A stretch of DNA of 64,000 bases from Capronia americana (lineage: Eukaryota; Ascomycota; Eurotiomycetes; Chaetothyriales; Herpotrichiellaceae), in contig JADWQD010000003.1 of the NCBI GenBank assembly GCA_016110215.1, forward strand, positions 2,046,001 to 2,110,000, in the 5' to 3' direction. Below the pieces are notes generated by a model that saw nothing but the letters and a program-made list of their open reading frames with translations, was not told the DNA's origin and made no database searches. Below, piece after piece: positions 12,603 to 23,066 of the stretch. Numbering within the stretch: the first letter of the stretch is position 1; each line of letters starts with the position of its first letter. A program made the translations under genes and the position numbers.

Positions 12603-13188
12603 CATCCCTACCAAGGTAATGTCGTATCTGATTCCGTTGACATCGACGCGCATTATAGGGCGTGGGACCTCCTGAAGCAGACAGCCGGCATCCCACACAA
12701 CGCGCATCACCTATTGAACCCGGAGGGCGAGCTCCGGGTTTATACAGATGATGATGTGGCGAAGGGATACGGGTTCAATCAAGACCTGGACCCGGGGAAG
12801 ATCACCGAAGTTATTGAGGGCAAACGCGACGAGGGTAAGATAGTAATTGTTATTTAAATTATTTGGTACACTAACCTGTCTAGATGTTATTTACAAAGGT
12901 GTCCCCCCTGCAATCAATGTCGCTCCGGATAGTAGTGCTTCAGATGAGCTTAGTGAAGCTAGGAACTACTACTTCGGCTCACCGAACGCCGTTGCTGATG
13001 GTTTCTCCTGCACGCTCTCGTGTAAAGTCTGCCAACATCAGAGCTACCCTGCGAAGGTGGTCCTTGATCACCTTCCACCACGAAACATCGTCCAGGCGCC
13101 AGAGGAGATGACACGCCAACGTAACCTCGGGGCAGACGGCGAGGGGTACGGTTTGGACCGACGGATCAGGCTTGCTCAGGTCTTGTAA
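12603..13188 (+). CDS. Two-exon gene fragment of unknown family
   Basis: An open frame from 12,603 to 12,834 ends at GTAAGA. A typical short intron follows (12,835-12,883, with a CTAAC branch site and TAG acceptor), and joining to 12,884 keeps the frame to a TAA at 13,186-13,188. The product has about 178 residues, with an early W-D-L-L-K segment, an acidic TDDD stretch, and a later part with two CxxC-like cysteine pairs (SCTLSCKVCQH). I do not recognise the family. The start is uncertain: an ATG at 12,599 would need a 43-base intron (12,616-12,658), or upstream exons may be missing. A splice signal that preserves the frame inside a zone of broken genes suggests a real, possibly still expressed, gene or recent remnant. 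Confidence 0.45.
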
Positions 13189-13768
13189 ACGGCCTGTGCG
13201 AGGTTCCGCCGGGGATCCGGCATATCCAACGGACAGTCCATGGCTCAACATCAGACAGACATGATGGTCGTCATCGTCGTGGGTGTTCACATTTTCCCCC
13301 TTACGAACAGGGTCATATTCTTGTTGACTTCCTTTCCGGGATACCGGGGGCAGACGACAGCGAGTAAGACGGCCATAGCTATGTTCGGGCTAGTCCTCCG
13401 ATCATTGCCAACTCTCCAACGCACTCAGTCTCCTCGAGATCGCCGGCATGATACCCCTTCTGAGATCCGGCATATCTCGTACATGAGAACCAGTCGAGTA
13501 CAAAGGGATGGGCTGTGGGAGAATCAGATCATCACACAGATCCAGAGACTTAGGAGGACGGATATCGTAAGTCCTTTTGAACCAATCGACGCACATGTCC
13601 TGGCGCTCCTGGCCGCAGCATTCGATGGTTGGCATAGACGTGGTGCTGCTCTTGCTACACGACGCGGGGGGAAGAGGAAGCCACGGGTCCGAGGCCCTTG
13701 GCCCGTCAGAACAAGAAGCTTCAGGATGCTAAGACCGAGCAAGACTATGACTTCCATCCCATCAAGAC

Positions 13769-14256
13769 GTGCCAGCACAGGATCTACAAGAGCCACCGCC
13801 GGCACGGCACCTCAGTTTATCCTTCGACCTTCGGGACAACATGGGCGCCATGTTTGACCACGAAAAATTCGAAGTCATACGTAATATCTTTCCCGGAACG
13901 ATCGGGGTTAGCAGCGACGGGTGGTTCATGTACCTCCTGCTACGCACGCTGCCGCCTAAGCCTTGGCCACTTACCATTGCCGAAGTTCCGGAATACCTCT
14001 ACCTAAAGGTCAGCTAACGTCCTCTACCACTAATGCTCATCTCTCGGAAGAATAGCTCTATCACAGTGACATTTAGGCCGACGTCGATGCGCGTCACAAA
14101 CAGGTTAGTGGCCCAGATATGGAAGACTGGGAACCGCTCTTTCACATCAAGGGCCACTTTCAAGACCTTGGCGTCTCGATTACAGGCGTGTGCTTTGGCA
14201 ATTCGGTGTTCATCGTCTTGGAGCACCGTGATACTGATTTCAACAAGCAGCCGTAA
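13769..14256 (+). CDS. Second two-exon gene fragment of unknown family
   Basis: The frame has a usable ATG at 13,841 and could run upstream to 13,769. It continues to AAG at 14,008, then GTCAGC...TTTAG (14,009-14,076) splices to 14,077, and the frame runs to TAA at 14,254-14,256. The product is about 116 residues from the ATG, with an acidic first part, a LPPKPWPLTIAEVPEYLYL segment (about residues 34-52) and a C-terminal part rich in hydrophobic strands. I do not recognise the family and see no catalytic motif. The upstream continuation is unclear and may be frameshifted. It could be the tail of a longer decayed gene that includes the fragment at 12.6-13.2 kb, since both are on the same strand and spliced in the same style. 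Confidence 0.4.
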
Positions 14257-15187
14257 TGCATAGCAAAAGCCCAGATACGAGGATGGCCTGCATCAAGGTG
14301 GAGGAACGGGGCCGACTCCTACCCAAGCACCTTACGGGTCCTCGCAAGAGATAATGAACCTGAGGACCTTGATGAGGGCATTCGCCGCAGTCGAGGTAGC
14401 TACGTGTGCTGAACGATACGCAACGTAGCGATCAGTTCACCCGTCGTTGGTGCATGTCCGAACCGAATGTATCAGCTGGGACATCCGTCCCCTTGGGAAT
14501 ACGCATTGTTCCTGCAACGGGTAAGCAACGAGTCATCACCCAACCGGTATACTTCCGAATCGCGCGACACTCGATCCCTAGCACAAGTTTCAAAGCTAAA
14601 CCAAATCCTTGATGGCATAACGGAATGTGGACCCGTTTTATGGTGAGTGACCCGGATCCTCCAGCTGGTCGCGGTGCCAGTCAAAGTTGGAGGGGAAAAT
14701 CCGATAGTAGGTCAAATCTAGCCTCTTATCACGGTGAAGTCGGTCCCGCCTTTCGCCTCTGGCTTACGCTGACGAGTCGCAACTGTCTGAGGATTGTTGT
14801 TCGCCAGGACCAATCCAGCATGGGATGAACACGAGCCAGCGCAGCCGGACTTTTCCTCAACTGATCCCCTCTTTCTAGGGGAGGTCCCGACCAAGACGTG
14901 AACATCTTGCACCGATCCCGGTCTTGTTTGAACGATTCTACACTGCCGTCCACTCCCAGCAGGCCATCGACAATCACAGGGTGGTCAATTATATGTTACC
15001 CTGGTACACTCGCTGCCACTCGATGTTCAGTTCAAGCCTCGACGACATTCACTTAAAATCAGTACCTGAGTCGATATATACTGCATACCACTGGGCACAT
15101 GCTGAGGTAAGAGCATTCAGGGAGTTGATACGGCTGGTGATTGAGATTGCGGAGACTTCTTGATCAGATTAGAAATGCCGAGGATGA
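14257..15187. other. Degraded stretch, no gene recognised
   Basis: Short frames only. The frame at 14,924-15,163 is protein-like, about 80 residues, and ends just before the next remnant, but no family is evident. Confidence 0.3.
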
Positions 15188-16030
15188 TTGAACCGTACAA
15201 CCGGTTGCTCGTCTCAGTGCAAAAAGATACGGCAGCTTTGCAGGTCTCGATGTCGCAACAACAGTTGGCGACACTGGAACCTGGGTCGAAATGAGCGCGC
15301 AAGAGCACGATTCGAGCCTTTGGCCCCTTCGACTCGGTGTGTGCGGCATGATGAAGCTGGTATATATATACAAGTCAACCCCTGCAGGACCGGCAAGCCT
15401 GTCACATCATGGGATGTTAGGTTCGTCCTCAAGGCTGTGTCTTGGGAGCACTGGGACGACCGTCGGACTGGTTCAAAGACACTCAAGTACTTCAGCGAGT
15501 AAGCGATAGCGACCGACTCGCCATACACGGAAGCCGGGCCTCTGGCAGAATCCAGAGAGATACACTCGCCATGGGAAGGCAATGTGCGAGAGGCACACGC
15601 TTCATTGCCGCACCATTTGCTCGAGGCAGTCATAGAAGTTTCTAATCTGTTTGACTGGTCCATGGATCCTCGCCACGAGCTGGATCATCCTATTCGCCGA
15701 CGATGAGCACGGCCGGCTTTGCGTGCGTTTAAGTTCGTTCCACGAGGCGGAGCATGGAATTTCGACAAGCCGGTCAAGTTCAACTTCTACGATCGGCAAC
15801 TGAATGTCTGCGAAGCACACTACGAGCCCGAAGCTTGTATAATGCTCCGCCGAGCTCACTTCATCTATCGCCTACTTCGCGATGATGGCAGCGGCAGGAA
15901 AGTGTTAATCCACTTCGATAACCTCTCGCAACCCACAATCAGGCGGTACAACTCTACCGACCTCTACCATCAATACGACGATGGGATGATCTACCTTGTG
16001 ATCTTCCGACTCCAGCGCTTCGCATGATGT
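15188..16030 (+). pseudogene. Sparsely interrupted coding remnant, unknown family
   Basis: One + strand frame stays protein-like across about 840 bases with only two stops, at 15,500-15,502 and near 15,703, and ends at a TGA at 16,025-16,027. Conserved-looking stretches include KPVTSWDVRF, GAWNFDKPVKF and a tyrosine-rich end. I do not recognise the domain. Because the C-terminal motifs of an SF1 helicase appear downstream on the same strand (17.6-18.2 kb), this may be the N-terminal region of that gene; that is inference from position only. Confidence 0.4.
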
Positions 16031-17559
16031 CACGACGCGTCGGAGAGTTTGTCCAAAGGATCCCTCGAAAGGGGATAAGCAAGTTGCTGACGAATAAGGC
16101 TGGATGTTAGAAATGCGTACACCCAAGATGACCAGTGCACGGATTTTGGATCCACCGCATCGGTCGCCGATGCTGTTTCTTCAATATGATATTGCGTTGG
16201 TAGGGTTGCTAACATGGAGACCATCGTGTTCTCGGTGGATAGTTACATGTGCTCTGCGCCCTTTGCACAACTTCCTCCATAAGACCGCAGCTGCAGACCA
16301 CCCACCCCCGGCCTGGTATGATTCAGGATTGTCGAAGTCCTTGGTCGACTCGTGGGAGTATCAGTCAGAAGATGACTATGACTTCGCTTCAGGTGCGTCG
16401 TTCATAGTCCAAGATGCACCTGAAGAAAGAAGCAGCCGCCCGGCCAGGCAAAGGCAGATCAAAGGTAGGACCACGTATAACCATGTCCGAAGAGCTGTTC
16501 GAGGTCCGTACTCTATCCTGGGGTGGACAGAGTCTCTATGGTGGTGAAGACCTACCGCACAGCGGCCATGTTCTTGTCTAACGCGTATGCTATGAATGCC
16601 GCTATTCTTGGAGAACGCACACAGTACACACTGCTGACGGAGAAGCGATCATCTGCCAGATTGGAGAAGTTGGACAAGAACCGGATGCTTTGGCAAGCCC
16701 ACGCGCAAAGAGAAGCAAGAAGTATTGGTCTCATAGCCATATGTATGGGGAACTTGTGCGCTGGTCGACTCCCAAACGACGGACGTACCTCATTTCACTG
16801 CTGGACGGAGCGTGACACGTTACTGACTTTACGCGCTACAGAGGATGATCGCCAGAACTGGCTGCGCAGTCACCTGTCGACAACGAACAGGAAACGTACA
16901 GTGAAGCCCATGCCCCCAGCTCACTGCCCGCGATTCCTCTCTTTGAGCGCAAAAGAGGGCGACGGCAGGACACCGCCGCATAAACACCTGAGAATGACAT
17001 GGCCGTTCATCTGCTGTGCACAAGACGCAGACGATTGACGGTGCGAGCAGATCATGCATGCATGGCTGTTACAGTGTGGGGCGGTCGCTCACTCAAGGCC
17101 ACCTGGCAGGAGTTCAAACGGCCCAAGGTTAGAGATACTCCGAGCCGAGGGTCGACAACAGGACACCTTCTCGGGGCGCGGCGGCTATGCAGTCATGATG
17201 CGACTGTAGTTCTGAAGACAGAGCAAGCAGGTTAGCGCTCCGCCAGGACATCGACGAAGTGAGATTCCTGGCCGTGGACTGCAGGATTCTCAACCCCACA
17301 CACTTCAGCTACTAGCTATGAACATTCGGGCCTATCTAGGGCGTTCTCAGGAAGCAACTGGGAGTTCCCAGGGTTTCCTTGAGAAATTTCTGATTTATCT
17401 CCAGCTCGCAGCACGAAAATGCGAGGGCGGCGAGGGCCAGGACCATGACTAAACATGCAGGGAAGTCGAGAGGAACAAGGGTGGAGCGAGGACGATCTTG
17501 CACACTCAAACAGCAGTCGCCGTCGAATGAATAACGATACCTCCCCCTTAATGGACAAA
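16031..17559 (+). pseudogene. Degraded continuation between remnants
   Basis: Protein-like stretches occur in all three + frames (for example 16,104-16,547 and 16,523-17,038) with frequent stops and frame changes. One stretch near 16,500-16,800 contains a G-G-E-D and H-T-A-D-G-E-A pattern, but I cannot name a domain with confidence. Confidence 0.3.
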
Positions 17560-18235
17560 AATACAGGTCAGAATGATGACGAGGAAGGCGAACTTCGGCC
17601 GTGAACGCTGCTGCATCTACCGCAATATCCGCTTCCCCACCGCCGACGACCCGACCGCGAGGAGGAACGTCATGGGTACTCTTTTCACTGCCAGCAGCTC
17701 GCGCGTTGACGATGTCTGTGTCGTCTTGATGATCGAATTGGCGAAGAGACTGAAGGACCAGGATTTCAACGCGGATGCCACCATCGCGATTCTCACCGGC
17801 TACAATAGGCAGGCGCGCCTATTGCAGTTTGCAGCGACGTCTTTGAGATCTTCGCAGCGGACATTTTAGGACTTCAAGATAATCATGTCAAGATTTCATC
17901 ATCTCTCAGACCAGGTCGAAAGCTTCGCAAGATCATCATCTCTGGTTCAGATCTTGCACGCATCAATGCAGTCAGAGCTAAGATGAATACATGGATTTCA
18001 GGACACGTTAACGAGATAGGCTCGCCCGTTAGGACGGCAAGTATACCAAGTTAGCCGTTCTCACCTTCGACACCGCCCAAGGCATGGAGTGGGACATCGT
18101 GCTTACCGACTACTTGGTGGCTGATGCCGCCGGAGCATCTAAACTATGCTCCTCGTATTAATATCTAGGTCAGCCGTGCCTGATACGCCTTCCACATATT
18201 CGGCAACAACAGTGATGACTCTGGGGACGAAGAAG
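17560..18235 (+). pseudogene. C-terminal motifs of an SF1 (Dna2/NAM7-like) helicase
   Basis: Three landmarks of the second RecA-like domain appear in order. Around 17,770-17,830 is ATIAILTGYNRQARLLQ, matching the I-x-V-L-T-x-Y-x-x-Q motif. At 18,054-18,100 is VLTFDTAQGMEWDIV, matching the V-D-x-x-Q-G-x-E-x-D-x-V motif V. At about 18,157-18,215 is a stop-interrupted RINI..VSRA..AFHIFGNN, matching motif VI (R-x-N-V-A-x-S-R-A). Frames shift between 17,870 and 18,050, and two stops lie inside motif VI. The gene is dead. The helicase core fragment at 2.8-3.1 kb could belong to the same gene family. Confidence 0.65.
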
Positions 18236-19499
18236 AACCATGAGCGAGCGCCGTTTCGAAGGACAGCCAAAGCGGCGAATGAGAGCTACCACGGGAGAAT
18301 TCGTGAAGCTCTGGCTCGGGCTGAATGAAGGTAACGATTTTGGAAAGCGACAAAGTGTACTCAACAGGTCGAAGCAAAGCATACAATCAAGCAGTTTTTC
18401 GAATCCATTCAAGGTTCATCAATCTCGAACACGCATGGCTTTCATTCGTTATTAACGAGATGAAGGCCGTTCTCTCTGAATTTGTGCTCCATGAAGCTGG
18501 AGTTTTCATTGGAAAGGGAAGAAGAACGTTCGTCATTTCCCGAACCCCTATTCGGTATCTTCGAATTCTGAAGACGCCCAGAAAACCGCTGAACGAGATC
18601 ACCGAGCCAAAACAAAATCGTTGGAGAACCAACTTCATCATTAGGCCCTGCTGGCGTCAGAATTAGAAGACCTCAGTCGGATCTTCCACCGGTCAGCTAG
18701 AAGTCGAGAACACAACTCTTCGAGGGCTCCGAAAGGGGATCAGGTAATTTACCTGGAATTCAGGCATGCACTCACTCAATCGACACATGGCTGACTACAG
18801 TGCGAGAAGGACCCCAAGGCTGCGGGACGAGACGAGGCAGAACTGCTGTCCTACCACTGAAGGGTGTTTTCTCTCCTCAGGACTAAAATCTCGACTGTCT
18901 TGACTGATCTCTCAAGAATATTCGAGTAAGGGTGTTTGATTCGGACGGTAAGCTAGAGGGGCCATATCACGACAGACCCTTCAAAGCTCACCAGAAGACA
19001 CTGAAATGGAGCTTCTAGCGCTTTTGTCTGCAGACCTAGACCAGTGTCAAGCGACGCAATCGACACGAATCGGATCAGCACCGACGCTATCACACTGGAC
19101 AATGATGGAGCCAGTTCACCTGTCGTCTGGACGGAGACTGCTGGAATTCCAATGCACCTGTGATTAAAAACAAGTCTGGCGGTGTGATAAGCTCTCCAGA
19201 CTGCTGACGGCTTATCCCGTATGAGACCAGACCACGGGTATAGGCCCCTCATCGAGGAAGAAGAGGAGTTCCGGATCACAGACCTTGTCCCAGATGATGA
19301 GGAGCAGAAGTCCAGAGTTGCGGCAGCAAGGAATTCCTATCACCGCGTCAGGGATGAGGAAGGCCCTGGAGAGGTGTTCACGACAGAAGCCACGGAAGGA
19401 GACCCGCCGGTGGGGGAGCAGTCTGACGATGGCCAGTCAATATCCACCCTTGAAGCTGTCGACATCGGCCCAGGCTGGGAACGCTTTGAAGAGGACAAA
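18236..19499. other. Degraded stretch, no gene recognised
   Basis: Frames at 18,240-18,666 and 19,221-19,508 are open but without a motif; the latter is acidic (EEEEE then many D/E). They may be pieces of the retroelement that ends at 19.76 kb, but nothing proves it. Confidence 0.3.
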
Positions 19500-19757
19500 C
19501 GGTCCTGAGGTCCGCCGATTACAGCAGGATAAGCAACACTCCCACAAACTCGAACCGAAATGGGAGGGTCCGTACTTGTTGCAGTCTGTGTCAATAACGG
19601 GAAGTCTGGAAAATTGAGAGCAATGGATTCTGACGCTAGCAAACAGATATACCACCTCAACGACTTGAAGGTGTGGGTGGAGCGAAAGCTCAGACTGACA
19701 ACAGACCCGGATACGAACATCCCGTGGAACAATTTTCGAAAGTGTCGAGACGGCTGA
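19500..19757 (+). mobile_element. Ty3/gypsy retrotransposon remnant, integrase C-terminus
   Basis: Two adjacent frames carry the end of a Ty3/gypsy integrase. The first is KLEPKWEGPYLLQ (19,546-19,584), the GPY/F module. After a frameshift follows GKSGKLRAMDSD, then HLNDLKVW (19,653-19,676), matching the conserved H-x-N-x-L-K-x-W that ends these polyproteins. Reverse transcriptase, RNase H and the integrase catalytic core are not readable upstream, and I could not identify LTRs. A dead, truncated copy. Confidence 0.6.
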
Positions 19758-20431
19758 AGTCCGTCACATGCTGCAGGTAGCAAAGACATGAAGCACGGTG
19801 TTTGAGAATCGGATGGCAGAACGCAGGCAATGACGCTCGCCTCACCTTAGAGGTGATGTAGAACCGATGGCGACGAGTCCATGAAGAGTATCAGCGTGCT
19901 TGAAGGTCGAACACACGCTGCAAATAAGTAGGTGGTCTCGCGGCGCTCACTAACTCGGTTACTACAACGGCTCAAGACGGAGGAGGGAACGTAACTTGGC
20001 GCTACAGTGACTGATTATATCCAGTCTGTCTTGATGCGTGCAAGACGCTCATCACCTGTCCCGACAGCGAGGGTGGCCGCTTTGGTATCCCAGTGGCGCC
20101 AGCGTCACGTCCGAGCTCTGGTCCGCGTTGACGTGCGTCATCGAAGAAGACTGCAAGAAGTGTACCCGTACACGCTGGTAAGTGTTGATCCGTGAAGGAT
20201 GCCGATCGAGAGACTCCTGTGACGAGCTCAAGGAACGTTGTTCAACAGCTGTAACTTACGGTCACAAGCCGAGTCGGGCAAGACACACCCGACTAAAGGG
20301 TTGATGGCAGAAGGCGAAAACGTCTCTGCATTGCCGGCCAACGAACAGGAACTGGAACAGGCTCATGAAGGAGTGCAGAGCGGTGTGGGTGACTTTCGCT
20401 ATCATATACTCGTACACACCCGGTACTGCAG
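19758..20431. other. Non-coding stretch
   Basis: Only short frames; no motif recognised. It separates the graveyard from the left repeat and the cluster. Confidence 0.4.
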
Positions 20432-20590
20432 GTGGTTCACTCACGTTCACTCCATGGGGAGTCGGGATGGACAAAGGGAGGATCCCCACGACGGAATCCG
20501 CACTCCGTACATAATTACATAGTATGTACCTCTCCGGAATGGCCCCCTCTTCCCCCGGCATTCGTATTCGCATTCGATACACAACTACCT
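20432..20590 (+). repeat. Left copy of a dispersed repeat bracketing the cluster
   Basis: This segment matches 41,117-41,266 in the same orientation. Shared blocks in the same order are GGGATGGA (20,464), GGGAGGATCCC (20,476), ACGGAATCCG (20,491), TTCGTATTCGCATTC (20,561) and ATACAC (20,577). The gap between the third and fourth block is 60 bases here and 57 in the right copy, and both gaps contain a pyrimidine/C-rich part. No coding capacity. Possible natures are a MITE, a solo-LTR fragment or a conserved promoter-type element; no terminal inverted repeats were seen. Confidence 0.7.
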
Positions 20591-20627
20591 AATTTAAGCA
20601 TGGTTCGGCGCATCGCGGCAGAGACAC

Positions 20628-20635
20628 CGGCTCCG
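20628..20635. promoter_or_regulatory. CGG-N2-CCG site upstream of the permease
   Basis: CGGCTCCG (the reverse complement of CGGAGCCG) lies 311 bases before the permease ATG. With flanks it reads TCGGAGCCGG on the minus strand. It is one of several copies of the same inverted CGG triplet pair in cluster promoters, the type of site bound by dimeric Zn2Cys6 regulators. Confidence 0.55.
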
Positions 20636-20945
20636 AGGAAGGCCAGATTGAGATAACACAACGCTTCGGTTCGGAAACGTAGCTGCAAGGCGGTGGCGGT
20701 CGAGTACTGTATACTTCGCCAGCACCCTGAGCAGCTATCGATTCAACTGATACGATGCTTCTGCACAGCCGGGCTACTCTGTGGCATCTTGATCACTGCC
20801 ACTTGCGATCATCTCACGCACAATGGACAAAGAGGTGTAAAGGACTCATCCAGAGGTAATGTCACCTATTCACTTGCGAGCAAAAGACGTGAACGGCTAA
20901 TGTGTCGGCACAGCTCCAAGCTTACAAGGCGACGGTGCCTTCAAA

Positions 20946-22736
20946 ATGTCTCCCAGTAACCACGAGGTCTCTAAATCCACCCTGCCCTTGGAGGACCAGG
21001 CTCCTGACGATGTCGTCTCGGTCGACAGCGAAACAAGAAAAGCCATCAGCCCAATGACAATGCTGGCACTATGCTTCAATATCTGCAGCAGCTGGGCAGG
21101 ATTCTTGACTAGCATCCAAATCGCCTTGCTGCAAGGAGGGCCGATGACCTTGATTTACGGAATGATGGTAACCGCCGCCATTTATCTGTGTATCAGTACC
21201 TTGCTGGCCGAACTTGCTAGCGTTTATCCCACGGCTGGTGGGCAGTACCATTTCACATCGATCCTGGCGCCGGCTCGCATTAACCGGCTCATCTGATATA
21301 TCTGTGGCTTTATCACAACATTTTACTGGATTGCCACCAATGCGTCGGTATCGATCATCATAGCGATGCAGATCGAGGCGTTAGCCACATGGTACAATCC
21401 TGATGTCCCGGGAGCAGCCTGGCAAATCTTCCTGATTTACGAGGCGCTCGCGCTGCTCGCGGCGCTTTTGAACATATTCATGTTCAGATTACTGACCATC
21501 TGTCACAATATTGGCTGTACGTAACCATTACCGCATGGCTTTCCTCCTCTTCCAAGCTTCTTCGCTGACCGGTCCGGGTAGTCGCGCTCTCGCTTACTCT
21601 TCTTCTGATAACATTTGTGGGTTTGCTCTCACGGGCGAGACCGAAAGCTCCCAGTGCTTTTGTCTGGTCGACGTTTGTGAACAGTACAGGCTGGCCGGAT
21701 GGCATCTGTTTTTTGACCGGGCTCCTCACGCCGTTTTTCGCCTTCTGTGGCCTGGACGGCGCCTTGCATCTCGCCGAAGAAGCCCAGCAGTCGCGCAGGG
21801 TGGTGCCTCGTGTATGCCTCGGGGTAGTGGTCATTGGTTTCCTTACGGCCTTTCCTTGTGCCATCGCTATAATCTATAGCATCACTGACTTTGACGCCCT
21901 TCTGCAGAACACAGGGTAAGTTCTCGATCCTTGACGCATAAGGTCCAGCTGAGTTCTAAGAATGCTCGTTCACAGTTGGATCCCGTTTGAGATCAATAGG
22001 CATGGATTTCGCTCGGATGATGCCGCACTGGTACTACTCTACGCAGGAGTCATTCTTGGCTTCCTCATTCTCAACGCCGCCACACACGGCTCTTCACGCG
22101 TCGTCTGGGCCTTTTCTCGGGATAAAGGTTTTGCATTCTCAGGGACCTTGAGCCACATTCATCCGAGATTGGGTGTGCCCGTTTGGTCCATCCTTCTCAA
22201 CTGGGCGCTGGTCGCGAGTTGTGGACTCCTGATCCTCGCATCTTCTGTCGGTATGTACAAATTCCTTGTTCGGTGTCGCATCATGGCTCTTTTGTCACCC
22301 CATCTTGATTGACGCTTTTTGCTGACTCAAGCTTTACAAAAGCCTTTGGCGCCATCATCAGCTCCACGGTCGTCCATCAGCTGGTCTCCTATTTCATTCC
22401 GTGTGTCTTACTTCTGTATCGACGACGGTCAAATCTTTATTTACCAGTCGATCGAGAATTCTGCGCACCCGGATGGGTTGGGTGGGGGGCCAATATCCTG
22501 GTGGTCATGGTTATTCCAGTCCTGGTTGTGGCCTTCATCCTCCCGCCTTTTCGCCCTGTCACGTTGGCAAATATGAGTGAGTCTCACACCTTCGTCTTTG
22601 ATCCTGTACTGACTTGTGAACTAACCAAGACTGGACCATTGTTGTACTCGGCATCGTCACTTTTCTAGGCTCTACCAATTGGTTGTTTTACGCGCGCAAA
22701 CATTACCAAGGACCGCGCATTGAGGTACGATCGTGA
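20946..22736 (+). pseudogene. GABA/amino-acid permease (APC family) with an in-frame stop
   Basis: Predicted exons are 20,946-21,516, 21,582-21,915, 21,976-22,250, 22,343-22,576 and 22,630-22,736, all with GT-AG borders and continuous frame, giving 506 residues. The sequence is typical of fungal GABA/choline permeases (UGA4/HNM1-like): a hydrophilic N-terminus, QIALLQGGPMTLIYG, then YPTAGGQYHFTS, then about twelve hydrophobic segments and a short C-terminal tail. Such proteins import amino acids, GABA or related amines across the plasma membrane. Codon 117 is TGA (21,294-21,296), just before the conserved YICGF, and no intron removes it. The protein would end after four or so helices, so I call it a probable pseudogene or strain-specific null. 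It starts the cluster; a CGG-N2-CCG site lies 311 bases upstream. Confidence 0.8.
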
Positions 22737-23066
22737 TGGAGATGCATATCACAACGATGGACGCGAATAGGAGATCAGAGGAACTAGGAACTACGTACTT
22801 ATCACGATGGCCTCGTCGCCACTCCGTCGGCTTAACGCTCATGACAACCTTATTGCTATCCTACCTCGGAATATGAGCAAAAAACCGAGAAGTGTGTGAC
22901 ATTTTATGCACGTGGCCGGCAGACAGGCATATACGTCAAGTACTGATGACGGTAACCGGGACAATCTCAAACTACTCTAAGTCATACTGTATGGCCGTGT
23001 GCGATTTCGATGTAGTTCTATTTTGTATTCTTTACTGGACATTTCTTCGGTGCCAGTTTAATCTGG
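22737..23066. other. Convergent intergenic region
   Basis: 330 bases between the 3' ends of the permease and the monooxygenase. It should hold both 3' ends and terminators; no other feature seen. Confidence 0.5.

Noticed and set aside
2751..18235. Starship-type giant transposon with a tyrosine-recombinase captain
   Set aside because: I found no DUF3435-like recombinase frame or motif in the window, so there is no support beyond the presence of cargo-like genes.
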